From Hydrogenophaga palleronii NBRC 102513 (GTDB taxonomy: Bacteria; Pseudomonadota; Gammaproteobacteria; Burkholderiales; Burkholderiaceae_C): a stretch of 64,000 nucleotides of DNA. The position numbers were made by a program, and so were the translations under genes. Every line of letters begins with the position of its first letter. Positions within the stretch are counted from its first letter, which is position 1. The DNA lies in contig NZ_BCTJ01000001.1 in NCBI RefSeq assembly GCF_001571225.1, positions 480,876 to 544,875 of the forward strand. The letters run 5' to 3'. This document shows, one piece after another, positions 45,550 to 53,686 of this stretch. Under the pieces are notes generated by a model, which saw only the letters and a list, made by a program, of their open reading frames with translations, had not been told where the DNA came from and searched no databases.

Positions 45550-47631
45550 ATGAACGACCGCACCACCCCATCCGCCCTCAATCCGCTGCTCGATTTCGGC
45601 GACCTGCCGTTGTTCGATGCCATCACGCCGGCCTCCGTGGGCCCTGCCATCGACACCCTGCTGGCCTCGGCCAGCAGCGCGCTGGAGACCGTGACGGCGG
45701 CCGACTTCCCCAACGACTGGGCGCGCATCTCGCTCACGCTCGATGTGCCGACCGAGCAACTGTCACGCGCCTGGGGCGCGGTGAGCCACCTCAACAGCGT
45801 GGCCGACACGCCCGATCTGCGCGCGGCCTACAACGAGGCCTTGCCCAAGGTCACCGAGTTCTGGACCCGCCTGGGTGCCGACGAACGCCTGTACGCCAAG
45901 TACAAGGCGATGGACCCGGCCACCCTCAACCCCGAGCAGGCACGCGCGCACCACAACGCCATGCGCGGCTTCGTGCTGGGTGGTGCAGCGCTGGAAGGCG
46001 AGGCCAAGGCGCGTTTTGCCTGGCTGCAGGAGCGGCAGGCCGAGCTGGGCCAGAAGTTCAGCGAGAACGCGCTGGATGCCACCGATGCCTTCACGCTGGT
46101 GGTGAATACCGAAGAGCTGGCCGGCGTGCCCGATGACGTGCTGCAGGCCACCGCCGCAGCGGCCAAGGCCGATGGCCAGACCGGCCACAAGCTGACGCTG
46201 AAGATGCCTTGTTACCTGCCGGTGATGCAGTTCGCCCACAGCAGCCCGCTGCGCGAGAAGCTCTACCGCGCCTATGCCACCCGCGCCAGCGACCAGGCCG
46301 GAGGCGATGCCACGAAGTTCGACAACACGGCCATCATGAGCGAGCTGCTGGCGCTGCGCCACGAAGAATCCCGCCTGCTCGGCTACCGCCACTACGCCGA
46401 CGTGTCGCTGGTGCCCAAGATGGCCGAGTCGCCCGAACAGGTGGTGGGCTTCCTGCGCGACCTCGCCGGCAAGGCCCGGCCCTATGCCGAAAAAGACCTG
46501 GCCGACCTGCGCGCCTTCGCCGCCAGCGAACTGGGCCTGCAAGACCCGCAGCCCTGGGACTGGCCCTATATCGGCGAAAAGCTCAAGGAAGCGCGTTACG
46601 CCTTCAGCGAGCAGGAAGTCAAGCCCTACTTCACCGCACCTAAGGTGCTGGGCGGCCTGTTCCAGATCGTCGAAACCCTGTTCGAGGTTGCGATCCGTCC
46701 CGACCAGGCGCCGGTGTGGAACCCCGGCGTGCAGTTCTTCCGCATCGAACGTTCGGGCCCGCAAGGTGCCGAGTTGGTCGGCCAGTTTTACCTCGACCCC
46801 GCAGCCCGCACCGGCAAACGCGGCGGCGCCTGGATGGACGACGTGCGCGCCCGCTGGCTTCGCCCCGACACCGGCCGCCTGCAAACCCCGGTGGCGCATC
46901 TGGTGTGCAACTTCGCCGAAGGCGTGAACGGCAAACCGGCGCTGCTCACGCACGACGACGTCATCACCCTCTTCCATGAGTTCGGCCACGGACTGCACCA
47001 CATGCTGACCCAGGTGAACGAGCGCGATGTCTCGGGCATCAGCGGCGTGGAGTGGGACGCGGTCGAACTGCCGAGCCAGTTCATGGAGAACTTCTGCTGG
47101 GAGTGGGACGTGCTCAAGCACATGACCGCCCACGTGGACACCGGCGAACCGCTGCCGCGCGCGCTGTTCGACAAGATGCTGGCGGCCAAGAATTACCAGA
47201 GCGGCCTGCAGACACTGCGCCAGGTGGAGTTCTCGCTGTTCGACATGCTGCTGCACAGCCAGGCCGAACCGGCCACCACGGGTGCCGCCATCCTGGCGCT
47301 GCAACAACAGGTGCGTGACGAGGTGGCGGTGCTGCAGCCGCCGGCCTACAGCCGCTCAACGAACACCTTCAGCCACATCTTTGCCGGTGGTTATTCGGCG
47401 GGCTACTACAGCTACAAGTGGGCCGAGGTGCTGTCGGCCGACGCCTATGCCGCGTTCGAAGAAGCGGCGCTGCAAAATGGCCACAGCACGCTGGACGTGG
47501 CCACCGGGCGCCGCTATCGTCAGGCGATCCTCGAGGCTGGCGGCAGCCGCCCCGCGATGGAGTCGTTCAAGGCCTTCCGCGGCCGCGAACCGAGCATCGA
47601 CGCCCTGTTGCGCCACCAGGGCATGGCTTGA
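45550..47631 (+). CDS. prlC: Oligopeptidase A (M3 family)
   Basis: Cytoplasmic zinc endopeptidase that degrades signal peptides and short peptides; 693 residues. The zinc site is HEFGH (476-480) in LFHEFGHGLHHMLTQ, with the third ligand in SGVEWDAVELPSQFMENF. AGGYSAGYYSYKWAEVLSADAY near the C-terminus is the substrate-binding Gly/Tyr loop of the family. It lies 74 bases after yhbY. Confidence 0.96.
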   Translation: MNDRTTPSALNPLLDFGDLPLFDAITPASVGPAIDTLLASASSALETVTAADFPNDWARISLTLDVPTEQLSRAWGAVSHLNSVADTPDLRAAYNEALPKVTEFWTRLGADERLYAKYKAMDPATLNPEQARAHHNAMRGFVLGGAALEGEAKARFAWLQERQAELGQKFSENALDATDAFTLVVNTEELAGVPDDVLQATAAAAKADGQTGHKLTLKMPCYLPVMQFAHSSPLREKLYRAYATRASDQAGGDATKFDNTAIMSELLALRHEESRLLGYRHYADVSLVPKMAESPEQVVGFLRDLAGKARPYAEKDLADLRAFAASELGLQDPQPWDWPYIGEKLKEARYAFSEQEVKPYFTAPKVLGGLFQIVETLFEVAIRPDQAPVWNPGVQFFRIERSGPQGAELVGQFYLDPAARTGKRGGAWMDDVRARWLRPDTGRLQTPVAHLVCNFAEGVNGKPALLTHDDVITLFHEFGHGLHHMLTQVNERDVSGISGVEWDAVELPSQFMENFCWEWDVLKHMTAHVDTGEPLPRALFDKMLAAKNYQSGLQTLRQVEFSLFDMLLHSQAEPATTGAAILALQQQVRDEVAVLQPPAYSRSTNTFSHIFAGGYSAGYYSYKWAEVLSADAYAAFEEAALQNGHSTLDVATGRRYRQAILEAGGSRPAMESFKAFRGREPSIDALLRHQGMA

Positions 47632-47673
47632 TCGATTGGATTTTTGTCCCGTGGCCTGCCGATAGGAACTGTC

Positions 47674-48327
47674 ATGCGCCTCATGCCCCCCGCCTCCAGA
47701 CTGTTGGCCCTGACCTTGTTGAGCGGCCTGCTGGCCGGCTCTGCGCTGGCGCAAGGCATGTACCGCAGCGTCGGCCCCGACGGCACGGTCAGCTACTCCG
47801 ACAAACCGCCGGCCACCGCCGCCACGCCCGTCAAACCGGTGGGCAATGCGGGTGCCCGGACGGCGGCCGGTGGCCAGTTGCCGTTCGAGTTGCGCCAGGT
47901 GGCCAGCCGTTTCCCCGTCACGCTGTACACCAGCAGCGACTGCGCGCCATGCAACAGCGGGCGCAACCTGCTCAACGCGCGCGGCATCCCGTACACCGAG
48001 AAAACCGTGAACACGGTGCAGGACGGCGAGGCCCTCAAACGCCTGAGCGGCGAGGCCTCCCTGCCCTTCCTGACCATCGGCAGCCAGCAGATCAAGGGCT
48101 ATTCCGACGGTGAGTGGTCGCAGTTCCTGGACGCCGCGGGTTATCCCAAACAATCGGCCTTGCCGTCCAGCTACCGCGGCCCAGAGGCCAGCCCGCTGGT
48201 GGCCGCACGCCCGGCAACCCCGGCCGCGCCTGCAACGACGCCCCGCCCCGGGGCCGCAGCGCCAGCAGGCCCGGCCGAGGTGCCGGTGAACCCACCGCCG
48301 CAGAACCCGGCCGGCATCCGTTTCTGA
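47674..48327 (+). CDS. Periplasmic glutaredoxin-like protein with DUF4124-type start
   Basis: A 217-residue exported protein. After a signal peptide (cleavage near SALA-QG, residue 27) comes a short MYRSVGPDGTVSYSDKPP segment like DUF4124. A glutaredoxin fold follows from about residue 80: VTLYTSSDCAPCNSG with a CxxC active site, then SLPFLTIGSQQIKGY (cis-Pro). The C-terminal 50 residues are Ala/Pro-rich. It may reduce or shuffle periplasmic thiols; the partner is unknown. AGGA precedes ATG at 47674. Confidence 0.85.
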   Translation: MRLMPPASRLLALTLLSGLLAGSALAQGMYRSVGPDGTVSYSDKPPATAATPVKPVGNAGARTAAGGQLPFELRQVASRFPVTLYTSSDCAPCNSGRNLLNARGIPYTEKTVNTVQDGEALKRLSGEASLPFLTIGSQQIKGYSDGEWSQFLDAAGYPKQSALPSSYRGPEASPLVAARPATPAAPATTPRPGAAAPAGPAEVPVNPPPQNPAGIRF

Positions 48328-48340
48328 GGCAAGCGGCCCG

Positions 48341-48358
48341 GGCGGCTGCAGAGCCGCC
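48341..48358. terminator. Hairpin between convergent glutaredoxin-like gene and rpiA
   Basis: GGCGGCT (48341-48347) and AGCCGCC (48352-48358) with a GCAG loop, 13 bases after the first stop and 19 before the rpiA stop. No T-run on either strand. Confidence 0.45.
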
Positions 48359-48376
48359 GCAGCGCGCAGTGGCTAC

Positions 48377-49048
48377 TCAGAACGTGAGCGTCTTCACACC
48401 TTCGGACGTGCCCAGCAGGCACACGGCGGCCTTCTGGTGCGCGAACACGCCCACCGTCACCACACCCGGCCACTGGTTGATGCTGGACTCAAACGCCAGC
48501 GGGTCGGTGATCTGCAAACCGGTCACGTCGATGATGTGCTGGCCGTTGTCGGTCACCAGCGGTGCACCATCTTTCAGGCGCACTTGAGCCGTGCCGCCCA
48601 GCGCCGCAAACTGGCGCACGATGCGCGCAGTGGCCATGGGGATCACCTCCACCGGCAGCGGGAAAGCGCCCAGGGTCTTGACCAGCTTGGAGTCGTCTGC
48701 GATGCAGACGAAGCGGCGCGATTGCGCGGCCACGATCTTCTCGCGCGTGAGCGCGGCACCGCCGCCCTTGACCATGTGACCCGCGGCGTCGATCTCGTCG
48801 GCGCCATCGATGTACACCGAGAGCTCGCCCACGGCCTGGGCCTCGAACACCGGAATGCCAAGCGCCTTCAGGCGCAGCGTGGAAGCCTCCGAGCTCGACA
48901 CCGCGCCGGGAATCTGGTCCTTCATGCTGGCCAGTGCATCGATGAATTTGTTGACGGTCGAACCGGTGCCGACCCCCACGATATCGCCTGGGGTCACATA
49001 CTGCAGGGCGGCCTGGCCCACCAGGGCTTTGAGTTCGTCTTGGGTCAT
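48377..49048 (-). CDS. rpiA: Ribose-5-phosphate isomerase A
   Basis: Pentose phosphate pathway enzyme interconverting ribose- and ribulose-5-phosphate; 223 residues. [16 protein letters not shown] binds phosphate, and [29 protein letters not shown] holds the catalytic acid and lysine; the C-terminal GVVTVGVFA is also conserved. ATG at 49048 ([11 protein letters not shown]) is preferred to the longer frame. It is divergent from pyrD across 38 bases. Confidence 0.97.
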   Translation of the reverse strand: MTQDELKALVGQAALQYVTPGDIVGVGTGSTVNKFIDALASMKDQIPGAVSSSEASTLRLKALGIPVFEAQAVGELSVYIDGADEIDAAGHMVKGGGAALTREKIVAAQSRRFVCIADDSKLVKTLGAFPLPVEVIPMATARIVRQFAALGGTAQVRLKDGAPLVTDNGQHIIDVTGLQITDPLAFESSINQWPGVVTVGVFAHQKAAVCLLGTSEGVKTLTF

Positions 49049-49086
49049 TTGAGACAATCGGTAAAAACAACAGGCCCGATTATCCA

Positions 49087-50172
49087 ATGTCGCTTCTCCC
49101 CTACGCCGTCGCCCGCCCCTTCCTGTTCGGGATGGACCCCGAGGCCGCGCACGAACTCACCCTGAATTCGATCGCGCGCCTGCAGCACTCGCCGCTGACC
49201 TGCCTGTACAGCGAACCGCGCGTGCACGATCCCTATACCCTGGCAGGCCTGCAGTTCCCCAACCGCGTCGGCCTGGCGGCCGGACTCGACAAGAACGCCC
49301 GCTGCATCGACGGCCTGGCGGCCATGGGTTTCGGTTTTGTCGAAGTCGGCACCGTGACGCCCAAGGCCCAGGCCGGCAACCCGAAACCGCGCATGTTCCG
49401 GCTGCCGAAGGCGAACGCGCTGATCAACCGACTGGGCTTCAACAACGAAGGCCTGGACGCTTTCCTGAGCAACGTGCAGAAGGCGCGCTTTCGCCGCCAA
49501 AGCGGCGCCAGCCCCATGCTGCTGGGCCTGAACATCGGCAAGAACGCCAGCACGCCGATCGAACGCGCCACCGACGATTACCTGACCTGCCTCGACGGCG
49601 TTTACCCGCACGCCGACTACGTCACCGTCAACATCTCCAGCCCCAACACGCAGAACCTGCGCAGCCTGCAGACCGACTCCGCGCTGGACGCCCTGCTCGG
49701 CGCCGTGGCGGAACGCCGCGAGCAACTGGCCCAGCGCCACGGCCAGCGCCTGCCGGTGTTCGTCAAGATCGCACCGGACCTGGACGACACCCAGGTCGAG
49801 GTGATCGCCACCACCCTGATGCGCTACGGCGCCGACAGCGAAGGCCGTGCCACCAACGCGTTTGGCGTCATCGCCACCAACACCACGCTCAGCCGCGAAG
49901 CGGTGGCGGGCTTGCCGCACGCGCAGGAAACCGGCGGCCTGTCGGGTGCGCCCGTGCTGCAAGCCAGCAACCGCGTGATCCGGCAACTTCGGGCATGTCT
50001 GGGCAAGAGCTTTCCCATCGTCGGCGTGGGCGGTGTGCTCAGCGCGGAAGACGCGGTAAGCAAGATCCAGTCGGGTGCGAACGTGGTGCAGATCTACACC
50101 GGCCTGATCTACAAGGGCCCGGCCCTGGTCTGGGAATCGGCCCGTGCCCTGCAGGCGCTGACGAAGACCTGA
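49087..50172 (+). CDS. pyrD: Dihydroorotate dehydrogenase (quinone)
   Basis: Membrane-associated class 2 enzyme of pyrimidine synthesis. The 361 residues begin with the amphipathic N-terminal helices ([20 protein letters not shown]). Then follow [62 protein letters not shown] with the catalytic Ser, and [19 protein letters not shown] for FMN phosphate. A GATTAT hexamer (49078-49083) ends 3 bases before ATG and there is no ribosome-binding site. Confidence 0.97.
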   Translation: MSLLPYAVARPFLFGMDPEAAHELTLNSIARLQHSPLTCLYSEPRVHDPYTLAGLQFPNRVGLAAGLDKNARCIDGLAAMGFGFVEVGTVTPKAQAGNPKPRMFRLPKANALINRLGFNNEGLDAFLSNVQKARFRRQSGASPMLLGLNIGKNASTPIERATDDYLTCLDGVYPHADYVTVNISSPNTQNLRSLQTDSALDALLGAVAERREQLAQRHGQRLPVFVKIAPDLDDTQVEVIATTLMRYGADSEGRATNAFGVIATNTTLSREAVAGLPHAQETGGLSGAPVLQASNRVIRQLRACLGKSFPIVGVGGVLSAEDAVSKIQSGANVVQIYTGLIYKGPALVWESARALQALTKT

Positions 50173-50187
50173 TCTGGGCCGATCAGG
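50168..50187. terminator. Hairpin across the pyrD and oxidase stop codons
   Basis: CCTGATC (50168-50174) and GATCAGG (50181-50187) with a TGGGCC loop span the 10-base gap between two convergent genes and both stop codons. Terminator role is inferred. Confidence 0.4.
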
Positions 50188-51301
50188 CCAACGCGGCCAC
50201 GTGATCGGCGATTGCCAGGCAACTGGTGAGGCCTGGCGACTCGATGCCGAACAGGTTCACCAGCCCCGGCACACCGTGCAAGGCCGGCCCCTGGATCACG
50301 AAATCGGCAGCGGGCTCGTGCGGGCCATTGATCTTGGGCCGCATGCCGGCATAACCCGGCATCAAAGCGCCATCCGGCAGCCCGGGCCAGTAACGCCGCA
50401 CCTCGGCGTAAAACGCGTCACCACGTGCCGGGTCCACCTGCAGGTCGTCGGCGCGCTCCACCCACTGCACGTCGGGGCCGAACTTGGCCTGTCCGCCGAG
50501 GTCGATGGTCAGGTGCACGCCCAGGCCTGCCAGGTGCTTGTCGGGTTCCGGCGCGGGATAGATCAGGCGGCTGAAAGGCGAACGGCCGGCCAGCGTGAAA
50601 TAGCTGCCCTTGGCAAACCAGGCCTGCGGCACATGGCGGGCGTCCAGCCCCTGCACCCGCGCCGCCAATACACAAGCACCGTGGCCTGCTGCGTTGATCA
50701 GTGTGCGTGCCAGCAAACGCGTGCCGTCTGCGGTGTGCACTTCCAACCCGTCGGGCGTCGCGTTGATCCGCTCCACCACGGCATGGCAGATCACCATGCC
50801 GCCGGCGTTCTCGAGCTCGCCCTGCAACGAGAGCATCAGACCGTGACTGTCCACGATGCCGGTTGACGGTGAATACACCGAACCCAGACACTCCAGGCCA
50901 GGCTCCAACTGAAGCGCCTGCTGCCGATCCAGCAGTTGAAGATCGTGCACGCCGTTGGCACGTGCCTTGTCCAGAATGGCGGGCAGCGCCGCCAGCTGGC
51001 TCTGTGTGTTGGCGACGATGAGCTTGCCGCAACGCCGGTGCGCCACGCCGCGCTCCGCGCAATAGGCGTACAGCATGTCGCGCCCCGCCACGCAGAGACG
51101 GGCCTTGAGCGAACCCGTGGGGTAGTAGATGCCGACATGCACCACCTCGCTGTTGCGTGAGCTCGTCGCGGTGCCGATCGCTGCTTCCTGCTCCAGCACC
51201 ATCACCTCGCGGCCCGCCAGCCCGAGCGCCCGCGCCACCGCGAGCCCGACCACGCCGGCACCGACCACCACCGCATCAACCTGTTCAACGGCCGCGTTCA
51301 A
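50183..51301 (-). CDS. L2HGDH-like FAD-dependent oxidoreductase
   Basis: A 372-residue DAO-family flavoprotein. The FAD motif is [20 protein letters not shown], followed by [32 protein letters not shown], which is the L-2-hydroxyglutarate dehydrogenase (LhgO) pattern with conserved His. [20 protein letters not shown] and [31 protein letters not shown] are also family blocks. The start is TTG at 51299-51301 without a clear ribosome-binding site. Substrate likely a 2-hydroxy acid. Confidence 0.88.
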   Translation of the reverse strand: MNAAVEQVDAVVVGAGVVGLAVARALGLAGREVMVLEQEAAIGTATSSRNSEVVHVGIYYPTGSLKARLCVAGRDMLYAYCAERGVAHRRCGKLIVANTQSQLAALPAILDKARANGVHDLQLLDRQQALQLEPGLECLGSVYSPSTGIVDSHGLMLSLQGELENAGGMVICHAVVERINATPDGLEVHTADGTRLLARTLINAAGHGACVLAARVQGLDARHVPQAWFAKGSYFTLAGRSPFSRLIYPAPEPDKHLAGLGVHLTIDLGGQAKFGPDVQWVERADDLQVDPARGDAFYAEVRRYWPGLPDGALMPGYAGMRPKINGPHEPAADFVIQGPALHGVPGLVNLFGIESPGLTSCLAIADHVAALA

Positions 51302-51356
51302 GATGCACTCACTGCCGTCGCGCTGCCCGTCATGTCAACCCGCGCAAATGGATCAC

Positions 51357-52370
51357 TCATTCCATCGTCCGGCCGTCGCCGATCATGTACGAACCACCCG
51401 AGAGGCCACGGTTGATGATGAGCTTGGTCCACACCGGAGGCAGATTTTCCACCCACCCATTGATCCAGTCTGCGTGGATGGAGTAACCGCCCTGCCCGCC
51501 CACGTAGTTGTCGCTGGACAAACGCCAGTTGGAGGTGTCGCGCCCCGGCGGAATCGGGAAGTGCATCACGTACGAAATCACCGGCAGCGGCACCGGGTGC
51601 GAGGCCGGGCAGCCGTTGCGTGCATAGGCCATATGGCTTTTCTGATCGGGCGAGGTGAGATTCACACCGTCCCAACACTGGGGAAAAGAGATCTGCATGT
51701 CCAGGCGACCAGTCGTACAGCCTGCGGGGATGGCGGTTTCTCGCTTGTCGCCACAGCTAAAGTCGTGAAAACTGAACCATTTGTCCTTCGTCGACTTCTT
51801 CATGTCGCCCGCAATGATGCGCAGACCCGCCGGGATCGGCTTCACATCCTCGTTGCGCACGCCGTGGTAGCCAGCCTTGTAGTACACGTCGGCGTACTCG
51901 AGATCGATCACCGTGCCGTCGCTGGTGTCGATGATCGCCGGCACCCAATAGGTTGATCGGTTCGCAATGCCCCCTCCGCATGTGCCGTTGCCGGTCTCAC
52001 GAATGCTCTGCGGGGTGCTGTTGGCATCACTGGCGGTATTGCCGAAATACATGTGCAGATGAGCGCGCCCAACCTGGGCGGGGTAAAGCAGGCTGTCGTC
52101 CCGGTTGAAGTGGGATCGTTTGCACATGGTGCGAAAAGCGCCTGTGCCGTCTTCGTCGCGATACGGCTGCGCATTGCCGTCTCGCACACGGTATTCGCCA
52201 GATCCCACCGCTGGCACCGGAATGGACGCAGGGTTGTAGCGCGGCATATTGCCTTCGTGCCGACCGCCCTGATGGGGGTCTGTCGCCGTGGGGGCCGGCG
52301 GGTTCACCGAAGTGACGCCTGCGATGGCCGCGGTCGCCGTCCAGCAAAGTGCAATAAGTGCGCGCTTCAT
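51357..52370 (-). CDS. DUF1996 domain secreted protein
   Basis: A 337-residue exported protein: signal peptide (MKRALIALCWTATAAIAG) then a DUF1996 domain of about 270 residues. The family marks are FRTMCKRSHFNRDDSLLYP, AHLHMYFGNTASDANS, STYWVPAIIDTSDG, FSCGDK and SFPQCWDGVNLTSPDQKSHMAY with paired cysteines, and a His-rich VMHFPIP. The domain is known mainly from fungi and actinobacteria and is related to secreted, possibly carbohydrate-active proteins; no activity is proven. GGAGGAC precedes ATG at 52370. GC is somewhat lower than in neighbours. Confidence 0.85.
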   Translation of the reverse strand: MKRALIALCWTATAAIAGVTSVNPPAPTATDPHQGGRHEGNMPRYNPASIPVPAVGSGEYRVRDGNAQPYRDEDGTGAFRTMCKRSHFNRDDSLLYPAQVGRAHLHMYFGNTASDANSTPQSIRETGNGTCGGGIANRSTYWVPAIIDTSDGTVIDLEYADVYYKAGYHGVRNEDVKPIPAGLRIIAGDMKKSTKDKWFSFHDFSCGDKRETAIPAGCTTGRLDMQISFPQCWDGVNLTSPDQKSHMAYARNGCPASHPVPLPVISYVMHFPIPPGRDTSNWRLSSDNYVGGQGGYSIHADWINGWVENLPPVWTKLIINRGLSGGSYMIGDGRTME

Positions 52371-52534
52371 GAGTCCTCCAATCCGTTCAACCGAAGAATG
52401 CCTCAATTATTCCTTGCGATGTGAATCGTGAAGACCGTTGGGCGTGACCGGCGCAAAGAGCGCCAGTGTGCATGAGCGGGATCCCTGCACGCAGATGATC
52501 AAGCACATGCCGGCCGCAGGATGCAGCACACAAA

Positions 52535-52569
52535 GAAAAACGGGTTGGAGCTTTTGGCTCCAACCCGTT
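52535..52569 (-). terminator. Intrinsic terminator after tRNA-Pro
   Basis: A 13-base-pair stem, AACGGGTTGGAGC (52539-52551) with GCTCCAACCCGTT (52557-52569). On the minus strand it is followed by TTTCTTTG, so it ends the tRNA-Pro transcript. Confidence 0.9.
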
Positions 52570-52585
52570 GATCTGTTTTGAAAAA

Positions 52586-52662
52586 TGGTCGGCGTGGCGG
52601 GATTCGAACTCGCGACCCCTTGCACCCCATGCAAGTGCGCTACCAGGCTGCGCTACACGCCG
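52586..52662 (-). tRNA. tRNA-Pro (anticodon GGG)
   Basis: A complete 77-base tRNA with encoded CCA (52586-52588). The acceptor arms CGGCGTG and CACGCCG pair, the D-arm is TAGCGCAGCCTGGTAGCGC, the anticodon stem CTTGC/GCAAG holds loop ATGGGGT with anticodon GGG, and the T-arm has GTTCGAATC. It reads proline codon CCC (and CCT by wobble). It lies just after the merR-like gene at the end of the pheST-ihfA cluster. Confidence 0.97.
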
Positions 52663-52697
52663 ACAAGCCTCAAATTATAGCGTCCAATTGGGCCACT

Positions 52698-53153
52698 TCA
52701 GGGTTGATACCGAAGAAGCTCGCGAATTTCGAGCAACTCGCGGCGCACGTCGCGCAGCACGCTACTCGCTCCGGTGAGCGCCGCGGTCTCGGCTTCGACG
52801 AAAGGAATCACGACTTCGGCCTGGATCACCTCGTCCAGCTCAATGACTTCGATCGCTTCATCGTCGTCTTCGGTACGGCGCTTGTCGCGCTCGGCTTGAA
52901 CGATTTCCTGCAGCTTGTTGCGGGCACCGCTGATGGTGAAGCCCTGGTCGTACAGCAGATCGCGGATGCGGCGGATCATCAGCACCTCGTGGTGCTGGTA
53001 GTAGCGCCGATTGCCACGGCGCTTCATGGGTCTGAGCTGTGTGAACTCCTGCTCCCAGTAGCGCAGCACGTGGGGCTTGACGCCACACAGCTCGCCAACT
53101 TCACCGATGGTGAAGTAGCGCTTGGCAGGGATGGGCGGGAGCGTTTTTTCCAT
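52698..53153 (-). CDS. MerR family transcriptional regulator
   Basis: A 151-residue regulator. The winged-helix domain is RYFTIGEVGELCGVKPHVLRYWEQEFTQLRPMKRRGNRRYYQHHEVLMIRRIRDLLYDQGF in outline, with the MerR HTH and the arginine-rich wing. A coiled-coil segment follows, then an acidic stretch (TEDDDEAIEVIELDE) and a short C-terminus without metal-binding Cys, so a metal sensor is unlikely. It regularly follows ihfA in proteobacteria. ATG at 53153 was chosen (MEKTLPPIP). Confidence 0.92.
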   Translation of the reverse strand: MEKTLPPIPAKRYFTIGEVGELCGVKPHVLRYWEQEFTQLRPMKRRGNRRYYQHHEVLMIRRIRDLLYDQGFTISGARNKLQEIVQAERDKRRTEDDDEAIEVIELDEVIQAEVVIPFVEAETAALTGASSVLRDVRRELLEIRELLRYQP

Positions 53154-53334
53154 GAAAATCAAGGCGGTACGGACCAAACCTTGAAATCTACTCTAACTCA
53201 GGGCAGCGCGCTCGGAGATTGATCAATTCTCTGGGAAGTGTTGCAGCCAGCCGCCAGATGCGCGCATTCCGGCACACCCGGTGAGCAATATTTACCACCG
53301 CTTCTGCAGCGATGGAACACCACCGAAACCGCGC

Positions 53335-53661
53335 TCAGCCGCCAATGATGGCAGTCTGCACCTGCTCTTTGAGCTTGGGGCTGGCGTGAAAGGTGACCAC
53401 GCGGCGCGCTTCAATGGCCACCGGCTCACCGGTGCGCGGGTTGCGGCCGGGGCGTGGTGCCTTGGTGCGAATCTGGAAATTGCCGAAGCCCGAGACCTTG
53501 ACGTCCGTGCCTTCCACGAGGCTGTCGGTGATCAGATCGAAGAACGCGTCGATCATGTCTTTGGACTCGCGCTTGTTCAAACCGATCTGGTCGAACAGCA
53601 ATTCGGCCAGCTGCGCCTTCGTCAGCGCCGGCGTTTCCAGACTTTCAACAGCGAGTTCCAT
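53335..53661 (-). CDS. ihfA: Integration host factor subunit alpha
   Basis: DNA-bending protein; 108 residues. The dimerisation helices TKAQLAELLFDQIGLNKRESKDMIDAFFDLI precede the beta-arm region VKVSGFGNFQIRTKAPRPGRNPRTGEPVAI with the intercalating Pro. It lies 25 bases after pheT in the standard pheST-ihfA order. Confidence 0.97.
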   Translation of the reverse strand: MELAVESLETPALTKAQLAELLFDQIGLNKRESKDMIDAFFDLITDSLVEGTDVKVSGFGNFQIRTKAPRPGRNPRTGEPVAIEARRVVTFHASPKLKEQVQTAIIGG

Positions 53662-53686
53662 TCAGGCTTTCTCCATCCTCTTTTCA

